A DNA stretch of 64,000 bases from the NCBI GenBank assembly GCA_023052935.1, contig JAJSOM010000051.1, forward strand, positions 144,232 to 208,231. The letters run 5' to 3'. How positions within the stretch are numbered: position 1 is the stretch's first letter; every line of letters begins with the position of its first letter. This stretch comes from Piezodorus guildinii (lineage: Eukaryota > Arthropoda > Insecta > Hemiptera > Pentatomidae). Under the pieces are notes generated by a model. That model was not told the origin of the DNA. It did not search any database and worked only from the letters and a program-made list of their open reading frames with translations. Shown piece after piece: positions 22,990-34,318 of the stretch. A program made the translations under genes and the position numbers.

Positions 22990-23120
22990 CTCAGGTAGTC
23001 TCCTTCCTCCTCTTGGTTCAGACGCTGCTGCCATCTATTCTTCTTCTATAGCAAGTGCCTTAGCTGCCTCATCCAGGTATACTCTAGTTAGTCCACATTC
23101 TAGCTACCTCTTTGGTTCTA
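22990..23120 (-). promoter_or_regulatory. Gene A promoter with TATA-like box
   Basis: TATAGAAG (23043-23050) stands 101 nt upstream of the MAL start codon, the same spacing as TATAAAAG in gene B. The flanking block through the CTAGCTACCTCTTTGGTT motif is shared with gene B. The 5' leader between TATA and ATG is conserved among A, B and C, including the string TTCAGTTCTGGATCTACTGT. Confidence 0.45.
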
Positions 23121-24240
23121 TAATTCTTACTAAAATGTAAATCTCTGAACAATATTTAAAGCAACCATTTCTAAATAGAATTTAAGGGTTGTTTGGTTAT
23201 TACCCTTCGGGTAATCTACATCCCAGTTCATTATATTTTATACCTATCTTAAAATAAGTAACTTCAGTTTGTAAAATAATTTATTTTTGATCTGAACGCA
23301 GTACTTATTAGATTTTGAATGATTTGGATATTTGAATGTTGGTGATTTTAACGCTGGGTTAAGATAGAGATGCTTGGATCGCTTAGATTCTGCTTTTTGT
23401 TTCTGTTTTATATAATTGACATTAGGTTTTCTTTTTTTAAATAATTTATGAACGAGAGCTAAAATCATTATTATTATTGTCTATATTGAGACAAATTGTA
23501 ATAATTTTTTTCCCCCTAGAAACTGTTATTTCAATATTTCTCGACATTTGAAAACAATAATTTTGTATGAAGCTTTTAAGGACGTTACTTGGTGTACCAC
23601 ATACACGCACACCTAGGCTTTTTTGCGGTACCTAAGGGACCCTAAATGTGTATATCCGTTGAAAACTCGAATCCTATTTTTTTTTTTTTATACGATCTCA
23701 ATACTTTCCTTGTATTTTTTAAATAACGAAGCAAAATTAGAGACTGGACAAGAATTGAGATCAAGATATACTTTTTGAACAGCTGTACTCGATGCCAAGC
23801 GATAAAGACAATATCATCAGTGGAGGTAGCATCTTGTTCTGCTAAGGGTGGAGTGCTTTTGGTTTTCAGGAATGGTGATATGTACTTAAACAATTCTAAA
23901 CATTCGAGTTTTCGACAAGGTACTGTCTTGAAAAAGCATTTTTTTCTTCACTTTTTCCTCAGTAACTTAGTTGAAAGCATTTTCTGTAAAACATTATCAT
24001 TTATAAATCCTGAAGAACTTAAAATTATCTACAAAGTTCTTATGGAACAAGTTAATTAATTTGGACAATTTTTAAAAAACAGTTTTAGAGAAATTGTAGT
24101 AAATATAAACTAACCACTGTTCGAACACCCTTCGAGATCACCTCTACGTGATCCTCCCACTTACTCCTTGGACACATATTGGGTGCCTCAGCACTTATTC
24201 ATTTTATTATGAATTCATTCACTAACATGATCAAATATTT
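23121..24240. other. Upstream flank of gene A
   Basis: No gene supported. Parts of 23,160-23,400 match 40,500-40,700 upstream of gene B (CTATCTTAAAATAAGTAA(C/T)TTCAG). A T1 element fragment lies at 23,570-23,760 (TGGTGTACC ... TTGCGG ... CGTTGAAAAC). Confidence 0.4.
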
Positions 24241-24349
24241 CCACCCTCACAATGCTCTCAGCTCACTCATATTGACAGACTGCCTGCTCTCCATTCACAA
24301 CTTGCCTAAACTCCTGAAATCTTCAGTGGCCTCCCTTTGGAGTGGATAT

Positions 24350-24356
<7 letters not shown>

Positions 24357-24384
<28 letters not shown>
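24357..24384. repeat. (AAT)n microsatellite
   Basis: About nine uninterrupted AAT units, at the 3' end of the neighbouring minus-strand LINE piece. Confidence 0.85.
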
Positions 24385-24387
24385 GGC

Positions 24388-24700
24388 TTAGCGAACCCGA
24401 AGGTTCGATGCCGATACCACCAAATTCTGCCTACACAGACTCGTCCAATGTTCACCATTCAAGCCCAAGCCCACGAGATCAGCCTTAACGCAATCCTCCC
24501 ATCTCCGCTTCGGCCTACCTTTCGGACGCCTACCAGTCGGATCAGCAAATACCAACTTTCTCGGAATCCGCTCGTCATCGAGCCCAACAACTTTACTCGC
24601 CCATTTGAGTCTCCGCGATGCAATCAGCTCAATTATATTCACAGGATGCAAGTTCCGCAATTCCGCGTTATGCAACCTTCTAAACTCCCCAGTGGCCTCA
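24388..24700 (-). mobile_element. LINE 3' end (RTE/L2-like tail)
   Basis: Minus-strand frame RRLKWASKVVGLDDERIPRK followed by FADPTGRRPKGRPKRRWEDC, the classic C-terminal tail of R-W-x-GH-V-x-R LINEs. Open for 95 codons but truncated at the N-terminal side. It is inserted in the repeat shared with 1-70 and 580-660. Confidence 0.7.
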
Positions 24701-24844
24701 TCTCTCTTTGGACCAAATATTTTACGGATATTATATATAATATCTTATAATCAAGTTTTGATGGACCCACTCTGGTTAGAATATGGTGGCTACCTTTAGG
24801 ATGATTCATAGGTTGGCCAAAACTGGATAGTAAGGGATGGGAAG

Positions 24845-25027
24845 GGATCACTTATAACTGGGTGGCTAGCATAACAGGGGATGTTAAAAAGAGCCTGTGC
24901 AATGTCAGGAACTCGTTAAAGATCCCTATCCTAATAAAACCTGGATAGGCAAAATTTAGGTCTCCCACTGTAGCATCGTCCTATTAGCCATAGTTACATA
25001 AAGTGACGTTAAATAAATAAATAAACA
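24845..25027 (+). mobile_element. SINE family B, internally deleted
   Basis: Head GGGATCACTTATAACTGGGTGGCTAGC joins directly to GGGGATGTTAAAAAG, so about 90 bp including the B box is missing. Tail AAATAAATAAATAAACAA. Confidence 0.7.
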
Positions 25028-25083
25028 AGGGATGGCAAATCAGATATATAAAATGAAGGAAAAAAGAGTACTAAAATAGAAGT

Positions 25084-25330
25084 TGTACCATTACTTGTCC
25101 AACGACTGAGCAAGGAGGTGGTTAGGCCGAGATCACACACAGATGCCCGGATTTTATCCCAATTTTAGGTTATCCACTTTATAGACACTGGGTGTGCCTC
25201 AGGAGGGTCTCCCTAACCCAGGGCCGCCCCACAGCTGAAATAACATAATGAATAATTATCCCGCCTCAGCCAGACTCTAACCCAGGACCATGAGAACACT
25301 AGCTCACTGCCTTACCTGCAGAACCAGAAT
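25084..25330 (-). mobile_element. SINE family A copy
   Basis: GCAAGGAGGTGGTTAGGCC, TTATCCACTTTATAGACACTGG, GGTCTCCCTAACCC and CCAGGACCATGAGAACAC. Confidence 0.62.
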
Positions 25331-25369
25331 CTCTTTATAAGCTATATAAGGGGTTATTAACATGTTCCA

Positions 25370-27275
25370 ATAAACCAATGTTATCAATTATAGGCCAATA
25401 TCTACTTAATGTACACTTAGTAAGGTCCTTGAATCACTAGTCTTAGAGGAACTATTCCCACTTGTGTCTTCTTATTTATCTATTCATCAGGATGGTTTTG
25501 TCAGTAAAAGATCTTCACTAACTAATTTATTATCATTGCAACATTATGTTCTAGATGCTTTTCGCAATAAACACCAGGTTGATGCTTTATACACTGATTT
25601 TTCTAAATCCTTCGATAAGGTACCTCATTCTATCCTAATCGAAAAATTAAAACTAATTGGTTTTTCTGATGTGTTGCTGTCATGCTTTAGCAGCTATCTC
25701 ATTGGTCCCACTCAGCAAGCCAAACTTAAAATGTTTTATCGCAGTCTTATTAAGTTAAATCTGGTGTACCTCAAGGGTCACACCTGGGTCCGATCCTTCT
25801 CCTAATCTTTATTAATGACCTGTGCTCTACTCTTTCATCAGTTCAAGTTTTACTTTTTGCTGATGACTTAAAAATTGTTCTTACAATATAAAGTATAGAT
25901 GATTGTTTGACCCTCCAAAATCCTCTTTTCCAATTCGACAACTGGTGTTCAATAAATAAAATGTCTCTTAACTAAAATAAGTGCTCTTTTATTTCTTTCC
26001 ATTGATCTACATCTCCTATTTTCATTTTACACTAAGTGGAATTGTATTGAATGAAGTTGATGTTGTTAAGACCTAGAGGTACTCCTAAACCCAACATTTA
26101 CTTTCTCTAACCACATTGATGTTCTCTGGAAAAATGTAATAGGCTACTTGGTTTTATTCTTAGGTGCTCAAAAGATTTTACTGATACTAAGAAAAAAAAA
26201 AAAAAAATAACCTGTACCTCTACAAACCATAAAGGGTCTTGGGCTCAGTACATATAGAGATTCGTACTGTTTCTAGGCCAACGGCAGTGCAATGAGATGA
26301 TTAGGCCTTGATCACGCTCAGCCGCTAGATTATTTCACAATGTACCCAATGTGGGTACCAACTTTGTAGAGGCTAGGTCTGCCCCAGGAGCGTCTCCATA
26401 CCCTAGGGTCCCCTCCCGACTGAATTAACAGAATAAATAATATTCTGCCACTTATTGATATGAACAGTGTAAAATATTTATACTGTTCTTTAATGAGGCC
26501 CTTAATTGTATATGTTTCTTTTATGTGGCTTCCCCACTATGGTACCTACATTGATAGATTGGAAATAATACAATACATATTTCTCAGATTTGTCTCGTAT
26601 CGCCTTAATATACCCTTAGATAATCATAGAATTTTATTGAATAGAATCTGCCAATCCTAGCTAATCGTAGAAAATATCAGAACTTGATTTTCCTTTCTAA
26701 CCTTATTATTTCCAATATTGGTTGTCCATTCCTTCAAGAGCAAATCAAATTCAATGATACATCGGTTTTCACTCACTCAAATAAACTTTTCTTTAAGGAA
26801 CACCCCACTAATAATTATTTATATTATGCACCTGCCCCAGGTATGATGAGAACCACTAATGAGTTGCCTAATCACATTGACATCTTGTGCAACAGTGCTG
26901 ATGTTTCCAAAATCTTTCACTAGTCACATCCGATTTAAACAAGTATCTTTTAATTTATTTTATTGTAATATAATAGTTTGTTGGTATCTTATACTATTAT
27001 AGAAAATTATTTTGTTATTTTTATTACCTTTTTTTAATGTAAAAAAGTTTGAATGTTTTATGTTATTATATGATATTATATTATGTTAATGTTTAAATTT
27101 CATTGTTTATTATTCTATTTTTTCTTTAAAAATTCTATCAATGTTTACCCTAACTGTTACCTTTATTATTGTAATTTATTTCTTAATGTTCTGAAGGTTA
27201 TTATTATGCCTAATTATCTATATTATAGACATTGTAATGGCCATGTATATAAATGAAAAATAAAAAAATAAAAAA
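25370..27275 (+). mobile_element. Jockey/CR1-like LINE with nested SINE
   Basis: Plus-strand RT frames: HQDGFVSKRSSLTNLLSLQH, ALYTDFSKSFDKVPHSILIE, then in other frames [27 protein letters not shown] and FDNWCSINKMSLN. After a SINE-A insertion at 26,188-26,455 the tail resumes with YLYCSLMRPLIVYVSFMWLP, RLEIIQYIFLRFVSYRLNIP and ILCNSADVSKIFH. The 3' end is AATGAAAAATAAAAAAATAAAAAAGG. Several shifts and stops. Confidence 0.72.
26188..26455 (-). mobile_element. SINE family A nested in LINE
   Basis: Tail CCTGTACCTCTACAAACC beside an A-run, body GGGTACCAACTTTGTAGAGGC and CGTCTCCATACCC. The tRNA head is truncated after CTGAATTAACAGAATAAATAATATTC. Confidence 0.7.
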
Positions 27276-27479
27276 GGTGTGTATTTTGAGCAAAGTATTT
27301 ACCTAAAAGGTTTGTTATTATCCCGAAGTAACTGTGTTTCGAATATTCAAATTTGCAGGATACCTCGTCTAATGTTCATTTCTTTACATACTGATGTTTC
27401 ATCAGTAATATGGTTCAATCTTGTGCATTTTTTAATGTCATGCATTTTGTGAGACTTAGAAATATCATGCAAGAGCACA

Positions 27480-27725
27480 ACCCATGAAGAGGGATTTTTA
27501 CTGTTTATAGGCTAACAGTAGTGAGCAAAGAGTTGATTAGGTCGAGTTCACACTCAGCCATTAGGTTTATCCCCTATTGTTGGGTACCCACATTAAAGAG
27601 GCTAAGTCTGACCCAGGAGGGCCTCCATTACCTAGGGTCGCTCCACAGCTGAAATGACAGAATATACAATATTCTGCCACAGTCGGTATTCAAACCCAAG
27701 ACCCGGGGAATAGTAGACTAGTGTA
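27480..27725 (-). mobile_element. SINE family A copy
   Basis: GGCTAACAGTAGTGAGC, GGGTACCCACATTAAAGAGGC, GGCCTCCATTACC and TTCAAACCCAAGACCCGGG. Confidence 0.6.
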
Positions 27726-27944
27726 GAAATAGGAATAGAAATAAAAATTAACTTTACTCATTTAATTTAACTGAAATAGAAAAAGGAAAAGAAATAAAAA
27801 GAACTTTTATTCTAGGATTGGAGTCCCTCAAATTACCCAATGAAGGCCAAAGGAACATGAATACTTCTTATATAGGATTGTGAGAAGAGGAATAAAAAGG
27901 TATGCAAAAAAACAAAATGTAAAACAGCTCTAATGTAGAATTGA

Positions 27945-28180
27945 AGCCTGTGATTATACTCGACCAATTTTTATTAAAATACACAATGGTTCGACTAATA
28001 TGCCATCTTCAGGTGCAAAAACAATTTTTCCATCAAAAAGCCTAATTTCTGAAAATTTGGTGAAATTACCTACGTACCTTAAGATTAAAAATTGTTTTTG
28101 CATCTGAAGATAGCATAATATTCGAAACATTGTGCATTTTAATAAAAAGTGGTGCAGTATAATTACAGCTTCCTATCCAA
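27945..28180. repeat. Foldback element, paralogue of 2,360-2,640
   Basis: GTGATTATACTCGACCAATTTTTATTAAAAT and its inverted partner near 28,140-28,165. Arms carry TGCCATCTTCAGGTGC and GCATCTGAAGATAGCATAATATTCGAAAC. Confidence 0.65.
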
Positions 28181-28249
28181 TATTTGATTTTGACCTCCAC
28201 CATAAATTATCAAAACAAAACCTCTGGTAGATAATTGTGTTGAGTAATA

Positions 28250-28960
28250 CTAAAAATAGACGAATTGATTTACAAAGTTTATATTTTTTTTCTCTATTTG
28301 ATTATTTCTGATATTTGATTTGAAATATCAGAATTGTTGAGTGTCTGTTTAGGAAGATAAAAGGTATTGAAGAGGTTGGGGTTTGAATGATGATGATGTT
28401 GATATTTGAGAAGAATCATGGTAGATATAAGTATATAGGGAATTTCAGAGGGCAGTAGAGCTAAGTAAGGAAGGATTGATCAAAAGTTTTAGTTCTCTGG
28501 AAAGGAAAAGTTCAGAATGGCACAACCTTATTTGATTAAGTGAATTGATGATTTAAATTACAAAAGACTTTTGATGTAGAGTGGATTCTGGTAGTTAATG
28601 GTTTGATCCTTGGAAATATTATCTGCCAGTTGAGGGAAGGAACTATTAACTCATCACATAAGTGAGTAACACGAAGCCTCAATAAATTCTAAAAATAATG
28701 TTCATGGTTTGCTTCAGTCTGTCCTGAAGCGCAGTTGAAAGAGCACCATATGCCACACAGCAGTAGTCAAATTGCTGATTACATCAATATCATCTCCATA
28801 AGCCAGGAGCAGTACTCTCTTATTAAAGGTATGTCTGCCCGTCTGAATTTGAGAATCTCTTATCACTTTAAAATGTTTACTTCTGATTTCGTAAATTTGG
28901 GAACAAAGTTGGTTGTCATAGCAATCCAGGGATATAGTTATCACTCATACATAGTTTCAG
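28250..28960 (-). mobile_element. Decayed LINE RT/C-terminus
   Basis: Minus-strand frames include LLAYGDDIDVIS (RT catalytic region, near 28,790), then FDYCCVAYGALSTALQDRLK and MNIIFRIY (near 28,690-28,780). The rest matches 2,700-3,180. Frameshifted. Confidence 0.6.
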
Positions 28961-29064
28961 TTTTGTCTGACTTTTCATTTTTATTTGAGCTAGGATCTAC
29001 ACACATATCGATCATTTGTTTTTAACACTTTTCAATTGGCTATTCATAATCAGTAAACCTGAAT

Positions 29065-29210
29065 ACAGTGGGAGTTCTAAATTTTGCCTATCCATTTTTA
29101 ATTAGGATAGGGATCTTTAACGAGTAACTGACATCACACAGTGTGAGAGCCACCTTTTTACATCCTCTATGAAGGACATCAAAACTAAGGATTTTTTACT
29201 TCTATTACAA
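29065..29210 (-). mobile_element. SINE family B fragment
   Basis: ACAGTGGGAGTTCTAAATTTTGCC, AGGATAGGGATCTTTAACGAG and ACTAAGGATTTTTTACTTC. Confidence 0.62.
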
Positions 29211-29269
29211 TACAATTTGGAAATAATATATTTTGTTTATTTTCTTTATAAAGTTATAATTTTTAAAGC

Positions 29270-30570
29270 CCACATGGGGAGAGAAAGAGAAGAATGATAG
29301 CGGCCAACAACTGATTGAGTTCTGTTTAGAGAATAATATGATTATTGGGAATACTTATATTCCTCACTAGCCAGTACACCAAATCACCTCAGCAGCGGAA
29401 CGTAATGGAAATAGCGTTATTGACTATTTTATATACGACCGGGACATCAGTTGATTTTCACAGATGTGAAGGTTATCAAAGGAGCAGAAATTGGTTGTGA
29501 TCATATGCTACTGGTTGCCGATAGGAGGATGCTTAAGGAGGACAAGACAAAACCAAAAGCATATGCTAGGATTGAGGTAAAAAAGCTTCAGGACCCTCAG
29601 ATAAGACAGAGGTATGAAGATGAATTGAAAAGAAAACTTCAGGAATTGGATGCGGATGCTAGCTTGGACAATGTATGGAAATATATAAAGGATAGTATTC
29701 TGGAATCGGCTACATTGGTCTGCAGAGTCAGAAGAATAAATATAAAAAGGTAAAAGAACTGCATGGTGGAGCGACGAATTAAGCACTGGTTTAGGAAAAG
29801 AAAGTGGTCTGGAAAAACTACTGCACTCACAAAACCGCAGAAAAATGGCAGTCATATGTATTGGCCAGGAATAATACCAAGGAGGCCTTCAAAAAGGCAA
29901 AAAAGAGGTCTTGGGAAGAATTTGGAGAGAGATTGAACCAAGATCAAGGCGAAAACATAAAATTATTCTGGGAAAAAATCAAAGCATCGATCTGGGAATA
30001 TAGGTTCAGAAATAGTGAACAGGATAAGCTGGGCCAACACTGTATACTACCAGATCTACAATACTGTGGTCGGGAGATGAAGAGTAAGCAGAAGTGTGAA
30101 ACTGCAAGGCGGTGTACATTCCTGTACTCCTATATGGTGCAGAAAGCTGGGTGATGACTGATAGAATGGAGAGCAAAGTCACTGCTGCGGAGATGAGGTT
30201 CTTCGGAAGATCGCAGGGAGAACCAGACATGACTGCATTCACAATGAAAGGATCAGAGAGGAGTTAGATTCCCAATAAAGTAATTAGTAATAAAGTAATT
30301 CTACCCCGATAAAAGATATCCTAAACATGTTGTCGGGATTGAGGGACATAGAGATCCATTGAAAACCATGGTCAATACCTCCAATGTTAAAAGACCCCGT
30401 GGCCGACCGAGAATGTTGTACCTGAAATGCATCGATTGTTTATGCCAAAAACGAAATATAAATATTCGACCAAGCCCAGAAATCTTGCATGCAACAGGGA
30501 ACATTTGCAATCCTGGCTAAACGCTCTCCTATGCTGAAAGGCACTACAGAGTGATGGAAAAGAAGAAGTT
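29270..30570 (+). mobile_element. RTE-like LINE with internal RT deletion
   Basis: Frames give LIEFCLENNMIIGNTYIPH, then FTDVKVIKGAEIGCDHMLLV (AP-endonuclease end with the conserved SDH-like C-DH), then YEDELKRKLQELDAD and KEAFKKAKKRSWEEFGERLN. RT core is absent. After a junction near 30,000-30,100 the tail begins: a YGAES-W equivalent, MRFFRKIAGRTRH-like residues, and GRPRM-like RNA-binding tail (30,390-30,420). Deleted and frameshifted. Confidence 0.68.
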
Positions 30571-30599
30571 ATTTTTCCCTATAAAGTAATAAGTTTTGA

Positions 30600-31392
30600 C
30601 TAAAAGTAAAAAAAAAAAAAAAAAAAACTTATTCACTTTCTTCTTTGTTGACCACAAGAGTGAAGTAATATACAAGTCCAATGAAGGGATAATTGAGATG
30701 CTATTCCTGGAAGATACTATTGAATGTTTTTTTAAATGATATTTTGATTAAATAACCAAGTGTTTGAGTATGTAGATTTAAGAGAAGTTGAATGTTTGAG
30801 GAATATATTCTGTTTGTGGTTTTATAAATAATAATAAAATAACAACAATATAACTTCTATAGTTTATAATTTAAATCTAAAAACTATCATATAATTATTT
30901 GATACGATACAAAACAATGTGTACAAATATATAATCAATATTTACAATTATATAATACAATATAAATATTTCTATATGTTAATATTACTATTTATTTCAG
31001 TTCTTATATTAATAACTATGGCTATTTCTTTAATATCAATCCCAACAGATCAGAGATTTAAACCATTTTCAGTTAATCTTTTGTCAATAGTTTTTATTTA
31101 CATATATACATCATAATTAAAATATAAAATAATATTCTGAAAATCTGATAAAATGTGTGAAATGTTGGCATTAATATAACTCAACAATTGATAATACAAT
31201 TATTTTTAGGAAGAAATTTTTACGTATATATAGATCACAAACTAAAGTATCTTCCAAAAAAATAAAATAAAATAAAATTATGAATATATACAAATTGGTT
31301 AGACAATAAAATAAAAAAATTAAATAGAAGAAATCCTATTAGCTAATAGGAATAAAAGAAGACTATACGAAGGTTAACATTGTTCTCAATTA
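30600..31392. other. 3' flank of gene B, no gene
   Basis: Poly-A run at 30,610-30,627, then blocks shared with the 3' flanks of A, E and F (GTTTATAAATAATAATAAAATAAC; ATTTATTTCAGTTCTTATATTAATAACTATGG). Confidence 0.5.
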
Positions 31393-34281
31393 TTACATGA
31401 CCAACTGCTCGTACACGACCCTCAAGAGCTCTAGTTCCTCTTTTAGTCTGGTTATGGTAGTCGATGTTATCGTCGGCTCTTTTCTCTTCTCCGACCATCT
31501 CAGGATCACTAACTTGTTTTCCTTGTCTTTTATATCTTTTAGGATACTCCGTATGGTTTCCTCATGTATATACTTGTACCAATCATCCACAGAAGAGGGT
31601 TGTTCCTCCTCGGACAAGAACCTCTTCCCTGCTCTTTCCTCTTCTTCATCTGTGCTGCTATCAGAGTGATTTAAGTTATCATCACTGGAGGAATCGGAAT
31701 CCTTTTTCTCTTTATCTGAAACAATAAAACTTTTATTATAATATGTTTAAAACATTCTCATTTATCCTAACACTAGGATTATAAATATGAGATAGAAACC
31801 CTTGGTAAAAATATAGCAAAGGAAATTTCTTAAAGAAAAAAATATGAGTAAGATCCTAAACTCAATAAGATGGAATAAAAATATTAAATTGTAAACAAAA
31901 AAACTCGACTTCTGGTAGGAATTCTCTTAGCATTGTCAGTCTCAAGCTCTGGTAAATGAGGAGGGTTGAATTTAAGTATGGGACAACACTCCCATTGTTG
32001 TTTTGGAAATCTTAACAATATAGCCCCGAATTATGTACTAATAAATAGTAGTATGCTAATCTACCAAGTCAAAGGTTGAGAATTTAAATCCCAGTTCTGG
32101 AAGGACTTTTTACTTTCACTTACCTATACAAGAAATATATAGTAAGGGAAAGTATTGCGATTGTGAACATTTTTTAATTCCATTTTTCAATGGAAAGACA
32201 CGTTTTAGGGTCTCCCGAGTCCAAATGACTAAGTTCCAAAAAAAGGTCTGTGTGTATGTCCATGTGGGTGGGTGTGGTAAGTCTAGCGCAAAAACCATAA
32301 GTCCTACAAAACTGAAATTTCATATTTTAGACAACTATACAAGATGTTAAAGCAATGTTTTCATTAAAATCGGTTAACTAGAAGGGCCACTTTATACCAT
32401 GCATTTTACACCTTTTTATCATTTTCTCAAAAACGGCTCTAACGATTTTGATTAAACTCACTATATTGATGTATAATTTCATGGGCTTTAATATGGCTTA
32501 GGTTTCATTCTGATTGAAATAGTCTGATAGGACTTAAATGCTGATATATTAAATTTTCTTCCTTTAAAGTAGCTTTAATTTTGTAGATTTCAAAAAATTA
32601 GGCACATCATCTTGTTAGCATTGATAATTAACAGCTAAATATTCAAGTTGAGCGAATTTGATGAACAACTAAAGGAGAAAGGTGCAAACATATTTTTTAA
32701 TGCAATTTTTGTATTTTTGATAATAATAACAGTAATATATACATATAATATACCGTGGGAAGGAGATAGATTTTAGAAAACATATCTGATACACAAAGTT
32801 GTAAAAGGTAATATAAAATGAGGAATGAAGAATAAACTTGTTACTGATTAACAATTTAGTATAGTTATATTATTTAATCTAAATCATATGTTTCCAAGGA
32901 AAATGAATACACATTTTATTAAAATCAACTTCAAATATTTTTCAAATTGAAGTATATTTTTTATATTATAGTTGTAATAGTTTTTAAATTGATTTAAACA
33001 GTTTAGGTAAGTGAAAGTTATGTGTTGCCCGAACCAGATTTTTTAAGCATGTTATTCAATGGGGATGCACCCACAACCTCCCCCAGGTATGTGAGACCCA
33101 TCAGCCAACTGGTGGCGACTCGCAAAAATAGGCATGGGGAATGATGGTGGGGAACTATAACACATCATCATGGAAACCACTATGAAAGGGCCTCCATGAC
33201 CTGTCACGCCAACCAATATATAAATGGAAATGGTGCAATATATCTCTAAGGGACAATTCTTCTGCGTACAAATTGGTTATGTGGAATATGAGAACACTCT
33301 TCAGATTAAGGGTCTTTAATGAAGTTAGGCTAGGAGTATCAAATATGATTCTGATATAGCTGTTCTTCGGAAGTAAGTTGGTTAGCAATGGGAAAGCTTA
33401 AGAAAAAAGACTACACCTTAAACAAGTAAAGTAAGAAAGTAAAGATCGACTTAAATTTGGTCGTTCATTCCTGATAAAAACTAAATACCAGGTTACATGA
33501 CTTACAGGAATGTACAAAATAAGACTGCAGGGAGCTGGTTTAATATTAGCATTATCAATTCTATGTCTTCAGAAGACAAAGATGAAATCATCAAAGAAGA
33601 AATTTCCTTAAAGCTAGAGAAGTTTCAAGCTTCAACGCTGACCAGTAGTTTCGAGTTCAAACAAAGAATAAGGACAGCCAAGGTATCTCACAAGAATAAG
33701 GACAGCCAAGGTATCTCACAAGTGTACCCAAGAAAAAAATTAAACCTTTAACAGGTGAGGTGGGGTCTACAGTAGGGGTGGGCATAATCGGATGATCGCC
33801 ATAATCGAATGATCGGACTTCAATGATTTAAATAATCAAATGATTCCACAATATGCAATCTGAAAAATAATTGGCACAATTCCCCTGTCTACGATTGCTG
33901 AGCTGGGGCTATAATGTATGTGATGAGAAAAAAAAAGTCATTTATCATTATAAAATTCAGTTCGAATGATCATCCAAACCAATTAATCCCATAATAGATT
34001 AATTCAAAAGATTGAAATAATCGAATGATCTGATAATCGACATTTGATTATGCCCACCCCTAGTCTACAGGACCTCAGGGCCTCTTTAAAGTTTTGTGAA
34101 TCCCATTGTCCGGATCTGTACGGATTGTGAAAACCTGATATTTTCTGTCTCGACATGATCGTAATATAGCATCCTTTTTAGGTCAGTTTTTATGGGTGTT
34201 ATTGAGGTCTTGTAGGGGTCCACCTCACCATTACTGTCAATCACTACTATACATACAATAAATTATTTCTTTATATTTGGT

Positions 34282-34318
<37 letters not shown>

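Noticed and set aside
22990..23030. ATGGCAGCAGCG as the family start codon
   Set aside because: It lies within about 30 nt of the TATA box and is out of frame with MAL in gene A, so probably at or above the transcription start.
23244..23468. 74-aa Lys-rich minus-strand ORF
   Set aside because: Upstream flank of gene A; no homology recognised, no paralogous frame kept beside gene B.
24337..24750. 137-aa plus-strand ORF with Ile run
   Set aside because: The Ile run is the (AAT)n microsatellite, and the rest is antisense to a LINE tail.
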